A DNA stretch of 64,000 nt from Planctomycetaceae bacterium (GTDB lineage: Bacteria > Planctomycetota > Planctomycetia > Planctomycetales > Planctomycetaceae). Where the stretch lies: assembly GCA_021732415.1 (NCBI GenBank), contig JAKFVC010000013.1:54824-118823 (forward strand), read 5' to 3'. The notes under the pieces were generated by a model that ran no database searches, was not told the origin of the DNA, and saw only the letters and a program-made list of their open reading frames with translations. Made by a program: the position numbers and the translations under genes. This document shows positions 24,808 through 34,954 of the stretch, piece after piece (positions within the stretch are counted from its first letter, which is position 1; every line of letters begins with the position of its first letter).

Positions 24808-26310
24808 ATGCCTTGGTTCCGGTCGGTGACGTTATGTATGTTTGTGGCTGTCGTCGGAATCTGCTCTCTGGCAGGTTGCCGTTCGAGTGCCGCTGCGCGG
24901 GTCAGTTCTGTCACCCCCGCCTCCCGCTCCGAGCGAGTTGTAGCACACAGAGCGAGTGCGGCTCATCAAGAAGCAGAGTTATCCGCCGATGAAGTCGTCT
25001 CCGTTTCACACTCGGAACAATCCTCGTATGGCGATCTCGGCAGCAACGACGCTGACGATCCTTTCCGGGATGCGGACAGCCTGTCGCTCGATCTGTTGAT
25101 CGCTGAGGTTCAGGCTCGCAATCCCTCTCTGGCCGCAATGCAGGCCGCGTGGGGGGCCGCAGCCCAGAAGTATCCGCAGGCTGTTGCACTGGAAGATCCG
25201 ATGTTCCAGTCGATGTTTGCGCCGCAGAGCTTCGCTTCCAGCTCGAATGTCCAATCGTCGTACTACCTGGGCGTCGCCCAAAAGATTCCGTGGGGTGGCA
25301 AACGAGGTTTACGCGGACAGCAGGCCGATTGGGAAGCGTCCGCGGCATCGTTCGATGTGGGTGAGACGAGCTTGCGTCTGGCCGAAGCGTCACGCCTGGC
25401 CTTTCTGGACTATTACCTGAATGAGCGGCTGCGAGAACTGTTGGACTCCAACACGAAGGCGGCTGGGGAATTCCGGAACACGGCGAATATCAAATACGAA
25501 GCGAACCAGGTCACGCAGCAAGACGTCTTGCAAGCGGACGTGGAGTTGGCGCAACTGGAGCAACGCAAAATTGAATTGGACCAGGAACGAGAGATCGCGA
25601 TCGCTCGGATCAATACGTTACTGCATCGACGTCCCGATCATCCCCTGCCCCCGCCGCCGCCAGCGCTGGCTCTGGTTGGGGAACTACCAGCAGCATCGGC
25701 ACTACGCACCTTCGCTGTCGATCAACGTCCTGAACTTCAAGCCCTCGCGGCCAGAATTCAAGCTGAGCAAACTGCTGTTGAATTGGCGTGCAAGGAATTT
25801 CTACCTGATTTCGAGTTCATGGGGCGCTATGACAGATTCTGGACGGATAAAGAGCAGCGCGGACAGGTCGGCATGAACGTCAACATGCCACTCAATCAAT
25901 CCCGTCGTCATGCCGCGATGCAAGAGCGTATGTTCCAAGTTCGCAAGATGCAGTCAGAGTTCGACCAGGCTGCCGACAACATCCGCAACGACGTTCAGAT
26001 GGCTTACGCTCGGGTGCAAGGTGGTCTTCAAACCGTCAAGATTTACGACGGGAAGATCCTACCCACGGCCAACCAGAACCTGGTGGCAGCCCGCAATGGA
26101 TATACCGCCGGAACGGTCGATTTCCTGCGGCTGATCGAGGCTCAACGGGAGACGATCGAGTTGCAGGAAAAGCACCAGATGGCCATCGCCGAACTGCATC
26201 GCCGCTGGGCCGAACTGGAACGAGCGGTCGGAGCGCCGGTCTCAGTACCGTCGGATTCGAACTCAATAGTCGTTCCGTCCGAGACTCCCGTTATTCCCGA
26301 AGGCTCATAG
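24808..26310 (+). CDS. CusC/TolC-type outer-membrane efflux lipoprotein
   Basis: 500 residues. Lipoprotein signal with lipobox LAGC at about residue 20, a linker of 60 hydrophilic residues, then two outer-membrane-factor repeats (NPSLAAMQAAWGAAAQK in the first, RPELQALAARIQAEQTAVE in the second) with the coiled-coil periplasmic tunnel and the closing stretch VGAPVSVPSDS. GGAGG lies five bases before the ATG. It is divergent in location from the cusBA operon (10 kb away on the other strand) but shares an upstream motif with it, so it is the probable exit duct for the CusA-like pump. Confidence 0.9.
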   Translation: MPWFRSVTLCMFVAVVGICSLAGCRSSAAARVSSVTPASRSERVVAHRASAAHQEAELSADEVVSVSHSEQSSYGDLGSNDADDPFRDADSLSLDLLIAEVQARNPSLAAMQAAWGAAAQKYPQAVALEDPMFQSMFAPQSFASSSNVQSSYYLGVAQKIPWGGKRGLRGQQADWEASAASFDVGETSLRLAEASRLAFLDYYLNERLRELLDSNTKAAGEFRNTANIKYEANQVTQQDVLQADVELAQLEQRKIELDQEREIAIARINTLLHRRPDHPLPPPPPALALVGELPAASALRTFAVDQRPELQALAARIQAEQTAVELACKEFLPDFEFMGRYDRFWTDKEQRGQVGMNVNMPLNQSRRHAAMQERMFQVRKMQSEFDQAADNIRNDVQMAYARVQGGLQTVKIYDGKILPTANQNLVAARNGYTAGTVDFLRLIEAQRETIELQEKHQMAIAELHRRWAELERAVGAPVSVPSDSNSIVVPSETPVIPEGS

Positions 26311-26372
26311 TGCTTGTGGCCCTTTTGCTCAGCTGATCGAAGGTCCGATACGGCAAAGTGCCGATCATGCCA

Positions 26373-28142
26373 TTAAGATTGCGAACCCCCACGAGTGATG
26401 CTGAAGCGCTGCCACATCAGCCACACAAACCAAGGCGCAAATTCGATGCACGTGATGACATAGTCAAAGAATTGTGGGCCGGGATACGGCGTGCCAAATA
26501 GCGGCGCTGGAAATTGGGACGTCAGCCAGAAGCGGAGATAGTAGCAGAAGGCGAGGCCACTCAGCGCCAGCCAGACACGATTGCGTGCGAAAGGGACCAA
26601 CGGCAGGCACCAGACCAGATACCACGGGTTTTGAGTGGGCAGTAGCAGCCAGAACCAAGCCAGCGTCAGGAAAGCCGCTTCCAGCAACCGAGTTGCTATT
26701 TCGCCAGGCGTCTGGGGCTCCGCCCACATCGCTAGTCTGCACGCCAGTATCAAAAACACGATCGACAGAAATGTCCGTGTCAGGATGAAAGGCACGGAGT
26801 CGGCCCCCAATCCAGAGCGTGTGACGACAAACGAGACGAGCGAACTGCGCCAGGTCTCGGGCGTCACCGTAAACCAGGCCACTTGATGAGCGGGAAGACC
26901 GTCGCTCGGACGCAGATTCTCGATCACCAGCAGAAATAGAAAGTCGTTCATTTCCCAGCGGCTGAGAAACGCTCGCAGACTTTCACTGGGATCACGCGTG
27001 GCGGTCGATATTTCCGAAGGCGGAAGTGGCGGGTCCGCATCTGACCGCAGTACCACTGCCGATTCGTCGAATGCGTGGGATTCGTCAGCCATCGTCTTCG
27101 GGCGCATGGGCCACAGGACGACGAGCGTTGCCAGCCCAAACACGGCCAGCCCCGCTAGTCCGATTTTCCAGCTGGTTCCTCTGATCAGCGCCCAGAACAA
27201 AAGTGGTGCGAGAACCACGGGATAAAGTTTGGCTCCGACACCTAATGCCAGTAGCAGGCCCGCTCCGAGCGAGAGCCGCAGACAGCGACGCGTGTGATCT
27301 TTCGCATTCAGAGCGAGCAATGTCCACGTCACGGCGAGTATGGTCAGGTACACGGCCAATGCGTCGAGATGTCCGCTGTTGGCGATCTCTTTGACCACCA
27401 ACGGGCACCAACCATAGGCGAACGCTCCTCCGCGATGGCGCGTTGTCAGCCGCAACAGCCGGATCACCAGGGCGAGAGTCAAGAGATCGAAGAGGGTGAA
27501 CCAACCCTTCATCAGCATCAAACGCCGAGCGACGGAACTGTGCTCCGGAGTTAGCCAGGAACACGCTGCAAAGATGACCTGGCTCACTGGCGGATAGATC
27601 GTGGGCAGTTCGCCAAAATGAATTCTGCCCAGCACTTCTTTCAGTTCGGGTGAAGCATCTCGCAGACGGACCAATTGTGCGAGTTCCGCGGGGAGAGAGT
27701 CATCGGACGACACGGCGAGCACTTGCTGCGGGGTATAGCGAAAGGGACTGATCCCACTATTGCTGACTGCTCCATCCCAAACGTAGCGATACAGGTCAAT
27801 TTCTTCGATGGGATCGCACAGCAGCAATGGCACGCGGAATGCGATCGCTCCGATCCACAAAACGATCAATAATCGACGATCATCGGGCAGACGGAGTGCC
27901 AATTTCAAGGCCACCAGACTCAGACCAAAAGCGGTTCCGAATAGGGCGAGCAGACCGAGTAATGCGTGGCCGCGAGCGTTGCTTTCATGCAGGCTCTGGG
28001 CTCCGCAAGCCACCGCGAGGTAACAGAACCAGGACAGCAGGCCGCACAAAATGAGGCGTTTGAAAGGTGACAGGCGATGCCGTCGTTCGGACCCTTCAGC
28101 TGGCCGTGCCGCAGCGGGGCTTTCTTTAGTCGGAATCGTCAT
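26373..28142 (-). CDS. Integral membrane mannosyltransferase-like protein (GT87/GT-C type)
   Basis: 589 residues from the ATG at 28142, chosen because the longer frame (28205) overlaps the upstream gene. About twelve hydrophobic segments. After the second helix is DPIEEIDLYRYVWDGAV, the acidic EED/WDG signature of polyprenol-phosphate-mannose-dependent mannosyltransferases in the GT-C superfamily; the stretch PPVSQVIFAACSWL and TQNPWYLVWCLPLVPF also follow this family. It would add mannose to an extracytoplasmic acceptor using a lipid-linked donor, probably made by the adjacent GT2. It ends the minus-strand arsenic/copper block. Confidence 0.82.
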   Translation of the reverse strand: MTIPTKESPAAARPAEGSERRHRLSPFKRLILCGLLSWFCYLAVACGAQSLHESNARGHALLGLLALFGTAFGLSLVALKLALRLPDDRRLLIVLWIGAIAFRVPLLLCDPIEEIDLYRYVWDGAVSNSGISPFRYTPQQVLAVSSDDSLPAELAQLVRLRDASPELKEVLGRIHFGELPTIYPPVSQVIFAACSWLTPEHSSVARRLMLMKGWFTLFDLLTLALVIRLLRLTTRHRGGAFAYGWCPLVVKEIANSGHLDALAVYLTILAVTWTLLALNAKDHTRRCLRLSLGAGLLLALGVGAKLYPVVLAPLLFWALIRGTSWKIGLAGLAVFGLATLVVLWPMRPKTMADESHAFDESAVVLRSDADPPLPPSEISTATRDPSESLRAFLSRWEMNDFLFLLVIENLRPSDGLPAHQVAWFTVTPETWRSSLVSFVVTRSGLGADSVPFILTRTFLSIVFLILACRLAMWAEPQTPGEIATRLLEAAFLTLAWFWLLLPTQNPWYLVWCLPLVPFARNRVWLALSGLAFCYYLRFWLTSQFPAPLFGTPYPGPQFFDYVITCIEFAPWFVWLMWQRFSITRGGSQS

Positions 28143-28165
28143 CGGGAGGCCATCACATTCCTTGG

Positions 28166-28924
28166 TCACTGTGACCGAGCAAGACCGTACTTCGCGATGG
28201 TCCACAGGATCTTGGTTCCCGCCCTGATAACGCCGGAAATGGTTCCGCTGATTTTGCTTTGACCGATACGTCGGCGATAGGGCACCGGAATCTCCAGGCA
28301 GCGCAAGCCCCTCCGTACGGCCTTGATTTGCATTTCAATGGTCCAGCCAAAGTTGGTGTCACACATGGCCAGCTCGCAGAGTTTGTCATATGCTATGGCT
28401 CGGAACGGTCCGAGATCTGTGAACTTGGCACCGAATAAGACCCGCATTAAGAAGCACGCCAGTCGATTGCCGAACAGTGAGGCGAACGGCATAGCACCCG
28501 GTTCTCGCACTCCCTGAATCCGCGATCCCAGAACGAGATCCGCCGCCCCGGCTCTGATCGGCGCTACGAGTTGCGGTAAGAGATCCGCATGGTCGCTATA
28601 GTCCGCATCCAGGAATACGATGATCTGGGGTGCCGGTTCGCCGGCTGCCAAGCGTTGTTGGACCTCGCTCAAGCCGCGCAGACATGCGCTGCCGTAGCCT
28701 CGGCGTGACTCGGTGACGACCAACGCCCCGTCGCGAACAGCGACTTCCGCGGTCGCATCGGTCGAACCGTTATCCACCACAATGACTCGTCCGACTGGAG
28801 GGAGGTCGCGCAATACGTGCGGCAAGGACTGCTCTTCATTGAGGGCTGGAATAATCACAACGACTTCATCGAAACTCCGATTGGCCGCGGGAAAAACTAG
28901 GTCTTGGTGGAGCAATTCACCCAT
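28166..28924 (-). CDS. GT2 family glycosyltransferase (polyprenyl-phosphate sugar synthase type)
   Basis: 252 residues. Motifs: VVVIIPALNEEQSLP, IVVDNGSTDATAEVA, and DxD site VFLDADYSDHADLLPQL; the second half has GSRIQGVREPGAMPF and ends with PVPYRRRIGQSKISG, typical of dolichol-phosphate glycosyltransferase-like enzymes that lack C-terminal membrane helices. AAGGA precedes the ATG. Its stop is 23 bases before the GT87-like start. Genes of this type also occur beside arsenosugar clusters, so the sugar may feed that pathway; this is inference from position. Confidence 0.88.
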   Translation of the reverse strand: MGELLHQDLVFPAANRSFDEVVVIIPALNEEQSLPHVLRDLPPVGRVIVVDNGSTDATAEVAVRDGALVVTESRRGYGSACLRGLSEVQQRLAAGEPAPQIIVFLDADYSDHADLLPQLVAPIRAGAADLVLGSRIQGVREPGAMPFASLFGNRLACFLMRVLFGAKFTDLGPFRAIAYDKLCELAMCDTNFGWTIEMQIKAVRRGLRCLEIPVPYRRRIGQSKISGTISGVIRAGTKILWTIAKYGLARSQ

Positions 28925-28954
28925 ATCGTGGATCCTTCTGGTGCGATCGCAACT

Positions 28955-29845
28955 TCATTCAGGTGGCGGCAAAGGAGGAGTCGCGCTGCTTTGATCGTTG
29001 AGATTCCAGTCGTAATCGAGGTAAACGATTCGGACATTAGTTGATTGTGCCAGCGATTGGGCATCGTGCGGCAGCCAGTCGGCGATCCGTTGTAACAGGA
29101 TCGGTGTCGGCGAACCGAAATCAGCGGCATACCAGTTCAGGATCGGTGACAGTCGTAGCTCATGCTGTGTGGTATCTACTGCGCATTTGGTCGGATCTGC
29201 GAAGAACGCAAGGGTGTTGCGCTGCAACTGTTCTTCCAACCGCTGGGCGGTATACGCTTCATTGAGCAGGCGTGGACAGCCCCGGGATGCGCAAACGATC
29301 GCGAAATGGATCCGTGGTTCGTTCAACGGACGCAGAATGGCGTGTTCGATTTGACCCAGCGAATAGTTGGTATCGCCGACAATCAAGCGCAGGTCCCGCC
29401 AAATGTTATAGCCCCAGACATGAGCGACGTGGTTCTGGATGCTGCTGGTCGGGTACTCACGCAAGATGCCACGGACGGTCACCGCATTGTAGGCATTGAT
29501 CCAGAATGCCAGGCGTTGCGGTTGACTGATCGAACGCTGCTCATCGAGTCGCGATAGCGAGCCCAGATATTCGTCAAGCTGCCGCAGATCGTCGGCAGAC
29601 TGGTTCCAGCCTGCATAGTCGACATTTCCAGCGTCGTCGACGAACCGCCGCAGCAACTCATCCCAGGGCTGATGTGAGATCACGTCACCCGCCATTCGCT
29701 CGCCCAATGGCCACTCACGTCCAATCACCACGGTCGGCCGAGCTAGGCGTAGCGAGACCAACGTCAAGACGACAACCGCTACCAGGCCAACGAGCCAGCA
29801 GAGGATCTTCCGCAACGATCGAGGTAAGTTGCTTGCCCACGGCAT
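28955..29845 (-). CDS. DUF547 domain protein, membrane-anchored
   Basis: 296 residues. One N-terminal transmembrane helix (ILCWLVGLVAVVVLTLVSL) then a periplasmic DUF547 domain: the conserved blocks are RLAFWINAYNAVTVRGIL, VGDTNYSLGQIEHAILRP and HFAIVCASRGCPRLL, with a Cys-Pro pair and His that are invariant in the family. The biochemical role of DUF547 is not established, but the family repeatedly neighbours arsenosugar-type glycosyltransferases and radical SAM ArsS. The start is three bases after the P460 stop, with AAGGA seven bases before it, indicating coupled translation. Confidence 0.9.
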   Translation of the reverse strand: MPWASNLPRSLRKILCWLVGLVAVVVLTLVSLRLARPTVVIGREWPLGERMAGDVISHQPWDELLRRFVDDAGNVDYAGWNQSADDLRQLDEYLGSLSRLDEQRSISQPQRLAFWINAYNAVTVRGILREYPTSSIQNHVAHVWGYNIWRDLRLIVGDTNYSLGQIEHAILRPLNEPRIHFAIVCASRGCPRLLNEAYTAQRLEEQLQRNTLAFFADPTKCAVDTTQHELRLSPILNWYAADFGSPTPILLQRIADWLPHDAQSLAQSTNVRIVYLDYDWNLNDQSSATPPLPPPE

Positions 29846-29848
29846 GGC

Positions 29849-30469
29849 TCATTCCTTCGGTGGCGCCTTGGTGTCGCTGGGCTTGTCGCCGGGTTTCACC
29901 TTCTGCTCGCCCTGGAGCGTGTCGTTCGAGAAGGCAAAATCTTTACCCTGCGCTTTGCCGTGGCAATTGCTACACGAACTCACCTTGCCCGCAACAACCT
30001 TGTTGTCCTTGCCGCGCGTCACGGTGCCGTTTTCGAGATACCTGATCCAATACCAGTTGCCGTGATCTTTGTCGTAGGCTTTGACGCGGTACATGACGCT
30101 AATGCTTAGCCGCTTACGCTGGTCGTTATAGTCCTCACGGACGAGGATCGAACCGATCGGCAGATTCTTCGGGTCATCGGCGGCGACTTTGTTGGCGAAA
30201 GTTTGCGAGACCGTGCTGTGCGGATTCTCGATGCCATCTTCGGTCTTTTCCCGGGCCAGCACTTTCCAGGTGTTATAAACGGCCTCCTGCTTAACAATGT
30301 GATTCCAGAACGAGCTATGGAACTCTTCGGGCGTCGGGGGACGTGTCGCTCGCGGAGCATCGACGCGACTGCTGCCCGAACCGGCTTGGGAGAATGCGAC
30401 TGCAGTCCATCCGGCGACGAATACCAACGTGAATAAACACAGACATCTGAGAGAGACTTTCGTGATCAT
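29849..30469 (-). CDS. Cytochrome P460-family protein
   Basis: 206 residues with signal peptide (KVSLRCLCLFTLVFVAGWTAVAF). Haem-binding CSNCHG near the C-terminus (CxxCH) and the P460 core elements EEFHSSFWNHIV, ILVREDY, YRVKAYDKDHGNWYWIRYLENG. P460 proteins bind a cross-linked haem and oxidise hydroxylamine or related small molecules; many family members with unknown activity exist. Placed between the pump and DUF547 genes. The crosslinking Lys cannot be assigned by eye. Likely periplasmic. Confidence 0.85.
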   Translation of the reverse strand: MITKVSLRCLCLFTLVFVAGWTAVAFSQAGSGSSRVDAPRATRPPTPEEFHSSFWNHIVKQEAVYNTWKVLAREKTEDGIENPHSTVSQTFANKVAADDPKNLPIGSILVREDYNDQRKRLSISVMYRVKAYDKDHGNWYWIRYLENGTVTRGKDNKVVAGKVSSCSNCHGKAQGKDFAFSNDTLQGEQKVKPGDKPSDTKAPPKE

Positions 30470-30480
30470 GTGAAACCTTT

Positions 30481-33400
30481 CTAGGCGATTGACGTGGGGG
30501 ATGTTTCGACAGCCGGAATCTGCTCGGGGCTGCGACCTTGATGGATCTTGAGCCAGCGTGCCCTGCGCACCCAGTAAAAGCGGACGGGCAGGAACAAATC
30601 GACAACCTCATCCGAAATCAGCAGGCCGCCTAAGACCGGCAGCGCCATCGGAGCCAGGATTTCTCCCCCGACTCCTTTAGCAAACACCATCGGAAAAATG
30701 GCGATGATCGCGACCCCTTCGGTCAGTAACTTGGGACGCAACCGATGAACAGCACCTTCGATCACCGCCTGGCGTAACTCTTCCAATGAGCCGATCTTTT
30801 CGAGCCCCCCACGTTTCTCGATGGCTTCACGTAAATAAACCAGCATGATGATGCCGGTTTCCGTGGCCATCCCAAAACAGGCGATGAAGCCCACCCAGAC
30901 GGCGACACTGAAATCCATTGGCGGGGCGTGCCAGCCCTGCATGATCTTGGGGAAGAAGTACATGAAGAATGCCCCGCCGCTGAGTGCTTCCGGTACGGCC
31001 AGCATCATCAGTGCGGCATCCGCCAGATCGTGATAGGTCAGATACAGGATGACGAAAATCAGCACGATGACGATCGGAAAAACGAACCGTAAGGTGCGGG
31101 CCGCACGCACCTGATGCTCGAATTCACCGCTCCATTCGATATGCACGCCCTCGGGTAAGACCACCTTGTCAGCCACGACCCGCTGAGCTTCGTCCACGAA
31201 TCCGACGATGTCACGACCACGCACATTGAGCGTGACGTAGTTCAGCAGGCGACCGTTCTCGCTCTTGATCATCGCCGGGCCTTCGACGATCTGAATGTCG
31301 GCAACGCTTTCCAGAGGAATTAGACGACGGCTCAGGGAGTGACCAGGACCGACCTGATGGGTGTCGGGACTGGTCGAACTCGGTGTCCCCCCTTCGGTCG
31401 AGCCGGAATTGCGGGTCTTTGATGGAGACATCCCCGTTGATCCGGCGGCGGACATGGCACCTGCGGTGGAAGCCATGCTCCCGCCACCGGGACTCCCCAT
31501 CGCCCCCGGGCTGATCAACAGACTGCGGATCGATTCTTCGTCCTCGCGGTCGACCCGCGAATAGCGGATACGGACGGGGAATCGCTCCCGTTTCTCGACC
31601 GTGTAAGTGACGATCCGACCGCCCAGGGCGATTTCGATTTCGTTCTGGATATCCTCAACAGTAATGCCGTAGCGTGCGGCGGCATCGCGATTGATATCAA
31701 TCTGCAAGTAGCCTTTGCCCATAATGGGTGCGGCGAGCGCATCACGGGCACCGTTGATCGGCTTCAAGACGGCTTCAATTTTCTTGCAGACTTTGTCGAT
31801 CGAGTCGAGATCGGGACCGAAGACCTTGACGCCGATGTCGGTGCGGACACCCGTCGACAACATCTCAATGCGATTGATGATGGGCTGCGTGAAGATGTTG
31901 GACCAACCGGGAACTTGCAGGACCCGTCCCATTTCATCGTCGACCAGATCCCCCTTGGGACCCGTTTGGCGCGGCCAGAGAAAGAGCCGCTTGGCAAAGG
32001 GGGGATCGAGTTCTTCACGCAACGTCACGAAGGGCTGGGCCGCTTCTGGCTGAGGAGTCTTGCCCAGTTGTGCGGCGGTGACGTGCGCAGCGAATTTACT
32101 GCTGAGTTCGCCCTTGGGGATATCATGCACCAATCCCTTGACCTGGGCTCCCTTAATCAGCTCTTCCAGGGAATACCAGTTGAATGCCGATTCGGCTTGA
32201 TCAAACAGATCATAGTTGACTTGCGCCACGCGTTGTCGCCAGAGTTTCAATCGCTGTTCAGTTACCGAATTGAGCAGTTCACTTGCAAACGACCGGCGCT
32301 CGGAGGCCAGTGACTCCAGCGTTTGATGCCAGGCGGCGACCGGCAACGACTCCTTCAATTGGAGGGCCCCCACCACATCCTTCACAGCTTTTAACTCTTG
32401 GAGCTCACGCGCGACGGCCTGGGTCAATTGCAGAACGTCTTCCAGGGCTGGTTCGCGCGCCAACCAATGCCCAAAGCGCGGTGCCAACCGGGCCTCTAAC
32501 GCAGTCATTTGGGCCGCCTCGTCCAAGCCTGCCGGCCAATGCAGATCTCCCGCGTCACGCATCCGCTGCACGGTTTCATCCACGACGTGGCGGACAAGCA
32601 GCGGTCCGAGTTCCTGTTCGAATTCGAGGTATCGTTGGAGCGCCAATTCCCGCAGGGTTTCGTCGAAGCGTTCCACGGTATGCTGTGCCGCGTCGTTCAG
32701 GAAGCTCGTTCGTTCGTCGTCCGGAGAGACCTTCTGCATGAAACCCCGCGCTTCCAGCAACTCCAAAACGACACCGATCTGTTGCACGGCATCGTCGAAT
32801 CTCAGCACACGTTTCGGCCAGAGTTCCTTCGGCCGGTAATTCACGAAGGTCTCCACCATGTCGAGGGGCGCCGGATCGGTCGGCGTGTCGGCCCGGCCGG
32901 ATTTGCCGATGACCGATTCGACTTCCGGAAAACCACGCAATAGCGCATCGCGAGCCTTCAGATCGTCGGCGGCTTGCGTCACGCTGGCGCGTGGTACGGT
33001 GACCGGCATGTCCAGCGTCGTGCCTTCATCCAGAGCAGGCATGAAGGCGACGCCGATCTTCGGGAAGTGATACGACCACAAGCCAATCAGGAGTAGCGTC
33101 ACGAATGACAGAGTTTGCCATTGAAAGCCCCGCGTGGAGAGGACCGTTAAGCACGTCACGAGACCAAACGTCGAGAGAAATGAGACTTTCCAGGCATTTT
33201 CCGAAGCCCCCATGCCGATGATCGCCTGGAGGGGGAACATCCCGGCCGCCAGGACCAGTAATACGGAGAACGCCCACATGACCAGATTGCGTCGCGGCAA
33301 CGCCCAAGTCAGGAGCGGCTTGTAGATATTGATGAAGCTGCGGACAATGGGATTATCTTCTTCTCGTTTCAGTTTCCCCCGCAGGAACGAAGGAATGAGG

Positions 33401-34899
33401 GCCGGGACGACCGTCACCGAAATCAGGGCCACTCCCAGCAGGGCAAAACTCTTCGTGAACGCCAGCGGATGGAACAGCTTGCCCTCGCGACCGCTCAGCA
33501 TGAACACGGGGATGAAGCTGAGCAGCATGATAATCACGGAAAAGAAGATCGGCCGGCCCACCGTACGGCAGGCGGGAATGACGATCTCGCGAATATCACC
33601 AGTCACCGGCTTGTCACCAAAGTGTTCCTTCAGGACATGCGTGGCATTTTCCACCATGACAATCGCCTGATCAACCAGGATGCCGATGGAAATCGTGATC
33701 CCCGCCAGCGACATGATATTGGCTTGAATGTCGATAATCCCGAATCGCCGGAGCAACCACATCATCAGGAATGAAGACAACACGGCCAGCGGCAGTGTCA
33801 CGCAAATGATGAACACGCTCCGCACGTGGGACAGGATCAACAGGATCGCGATGGACGCGATGACCATCTCGTGCCACATGACTTCCGTGAGCGTGTGAAT
33901 GGCCCCATGAATCAATCGGGTGCGATCATAGGCCGGCACAATATGCACGCCCTCAGGCAATCCGGGCTGCAGTTCCTGGATCTTTTCCTTGACCCGGCCC
34001 GTGACGGTCAAGGGGTTTTGTCCATGCCGCATCAGCACGGCTCCGCCGGTAACCTCATTGCCGTCCTTTTCATACACACTGCGCCGAAACTGCGTGCCCA
34101 ATTGCACGCTGGCCACGTTATTGACAGACACCGGGGTTCCGTTGACTTCCTTGATGACCGTCTGCTCAATGTCTTGCTTGTCTCGGATCCAACCGACGCC
34201 GCGGACGATGTACTCAGCGTTGTTCTTCTGGATGACTCCCCCGCCCGCCGGTTGATTGCTGCGGGCCACCGCGCCATACAATTCTCCCAGCGTGATTCCG
34301 TAGGCACGCAACGCGTCAGGAAAGACGTCGATCTGATATTCCAGCGGCGTCCCCCCCACGACGGCGACATCCGCCACTCCCGCTGCCGCGTTTAACTGCG
34401 GAGCAATGTAGAATTTGTTCAACGCCCACAGCTTGCCGGAATCGATCGGGTTCTCCGGACTTGGTTCCACGGTGTACCAGAAGATCTGGCCGAGCGCCGT
34501 GGCATCGGGAGCCAGGTACGGGGCGACGCCGGCCGGCAAGTACGAGCCCGACTGCCCCAACTTTTCAGTCACTCGTTGCCGGGCGAAATAGAAGTCGATG
34601 TCATCATTAAAGATGATCGTGATCATCGAGAAGTTGAATTCGCTGGTCGAACGGACCGCCTTGACGCCGGCCAATCCCTGTAGCTTTCTCGACAGCGGAT
34701 AGGTCACCTGATCTTCCACCTCGCGTGGGCTGCGGCCCATCCAATCGGTGAAGACGATGACCTGATTCTCGCTGAGATCGGGAATCGCGTCGATCGGTGT
34801 GTCGAACAGCGCATACACGCCCGCGATCGACAATCCGGCCGTGAGAATCAGCACCAGGAACCGATTCCGAATGGAGGCTTCAATTAACTTCTCTATCAT
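30481..34899 (-). CDS. cusA: Enlarged CusA/CzcA-type heavy-metal RND pump
   Basis: 1472 residues, versus about 1045 in typical CusA. Family signatures: IRNRFLVLILTAGLSIAGV at the start, FTDWMGRSPREVEDQVTYPL, the TM4 segment GILVDQAIVMVEN, and the C-terminal GFIACFGMATETGIIML. Three insertions explain the size: about 50 residues with extra hydrophobic segments near 540-620, a soluble helical block of about 270 residues (about 695-980) inside the periplasmic porter domain between RPKELW and DEMGRVLQVPGW, and a Gly/Ser-rich stretch (about 1125-1190). An earlier TTG (35046) lies inside the adaptor gene, so 34899 is used. It pumps metals with the CusB-like adaptor just upstream (56 bp) and a TolC-type duct. 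Confidence 0.92.
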   Translation of the reverse strand: MIEKLIEASIRNRFLVLILTAGLSIAGVYALFDTPIDAIPDLSENQVIVFTDWMGRSPREVEDQVTYPLSRKLQGLAGVKAVRSTSEFNFSMITIIFNDDIDFYFARQRVTEKLGQSGSYLPAGVAPYLAPDATALGQIFWYTVEPSPENPIDSGKLWALNKFYIAPQLNAAAGVADVAVVGGTPLEYQIDVFPDALRAYGITLGELYGAVARSNQPAGGGVIQKNNAEYIVRGVGWIRDKQDIEQTVIKEVNGTPVSVNNVASVQLGTQFRRSVYEKDGNEVTGGAVLMRHGQNPLTVTGRVKEKIQELQPGLPEGVHIVPAYDRTRLIHGAIHTLTEVMWHEMVIASIAILLILSHVRSVFIICVTLPLAVLSSFLMMWLLRRFGIIDIQANIMSLAGITISIGILVDQAIVMVENATHVLKEHFGDKPVTGDIREIVIPACRTVGRPIFFSVIIMLLSFIPVFMLSGREGKLFHPLAFTKSFALLGVALISVTVVPALIPSFLRGKLKREEDNPIVRSFINIYKPLLTWALPRRNLVMWAFSVLLVLAAGMFPLQAIIGMGASENAWKVSFLSTFGLVTCLTVLSTRGFQWQTLSFVTLLLIGLWSYHFPKIGVAFMPALDEGTTLDMPVTVPRASVTQAADDLKARDALLRGFPEVESVIGKSGRADTPTDPAPLDMVETFVNYRPKELWPKRVLRFDDAVQQIGVVLELLEARGFMQKVSPDDERTSFLNDAAQHTVERFDETLRELALQRYLEFEQELGPLLVRHVVDETVQRMRDAGDLHWPAGLDEAAQMTALEARLAPRFGHWLAREPALEDVLQLTQAVARELQELKAVKDVVGALQLKESLPVAAWHQTLESLASERRSFASELLNSVTEQRLKLWRQRVAQVNYDLFDQAESAFNWYSLEELIKGAQVKGLVHDIPKGELSSKFAAHVTAAQLGKTPQPEAAQPFVTLREELDPPFAKRLFLWPRQTGPKGDLVDDEMGRVLQVPGWSNIFTQPIINRIEMLSTGVRTDIGVKVFGPDLDSIDKVCKKIEAVLKPINGARDALAAPIMGKGYLQIDINRDAAARYGITVEDIQNEIEIALGGRIVTYTVEKRERFPVRIRYSRVDREDEESIRSLLISPGAMGSPGGGSMASTAGAMSAAGSTGMSPSKTRNSGSTEGGTPSSTSPDTHQVGPGHSLSRRLIPLESVADIQIVEGPAMIKSENGRLLNYVTLNVRGRDIVGFVDEAQRVVADKVVLPEGVHIEWSGEFEHQVRAARTLRFVFPIVIVLIFVILYLTYHDLADAALMMLAVPEALSGGAFFMYFFPKIMQGWHAPPMDFSVAVWVGFIACFGMATETGIIMLVYLREAIEKRGGLEKIGSLEELRQAVIEGAVHRLRPKLLTEGVAIIAIFPMVFAKGVGGEILAPMALPVLGGLLISDEVVDLFLPVRFYWVRRARWLKIHQGRSPEQIPAVETSPTSIA

Positions 34900-34954
34900 G
34901 AGCAGACGCCATCTTGTAATAAGCAGCCGGGCTGCGGAACATCGTCTTCGGATT

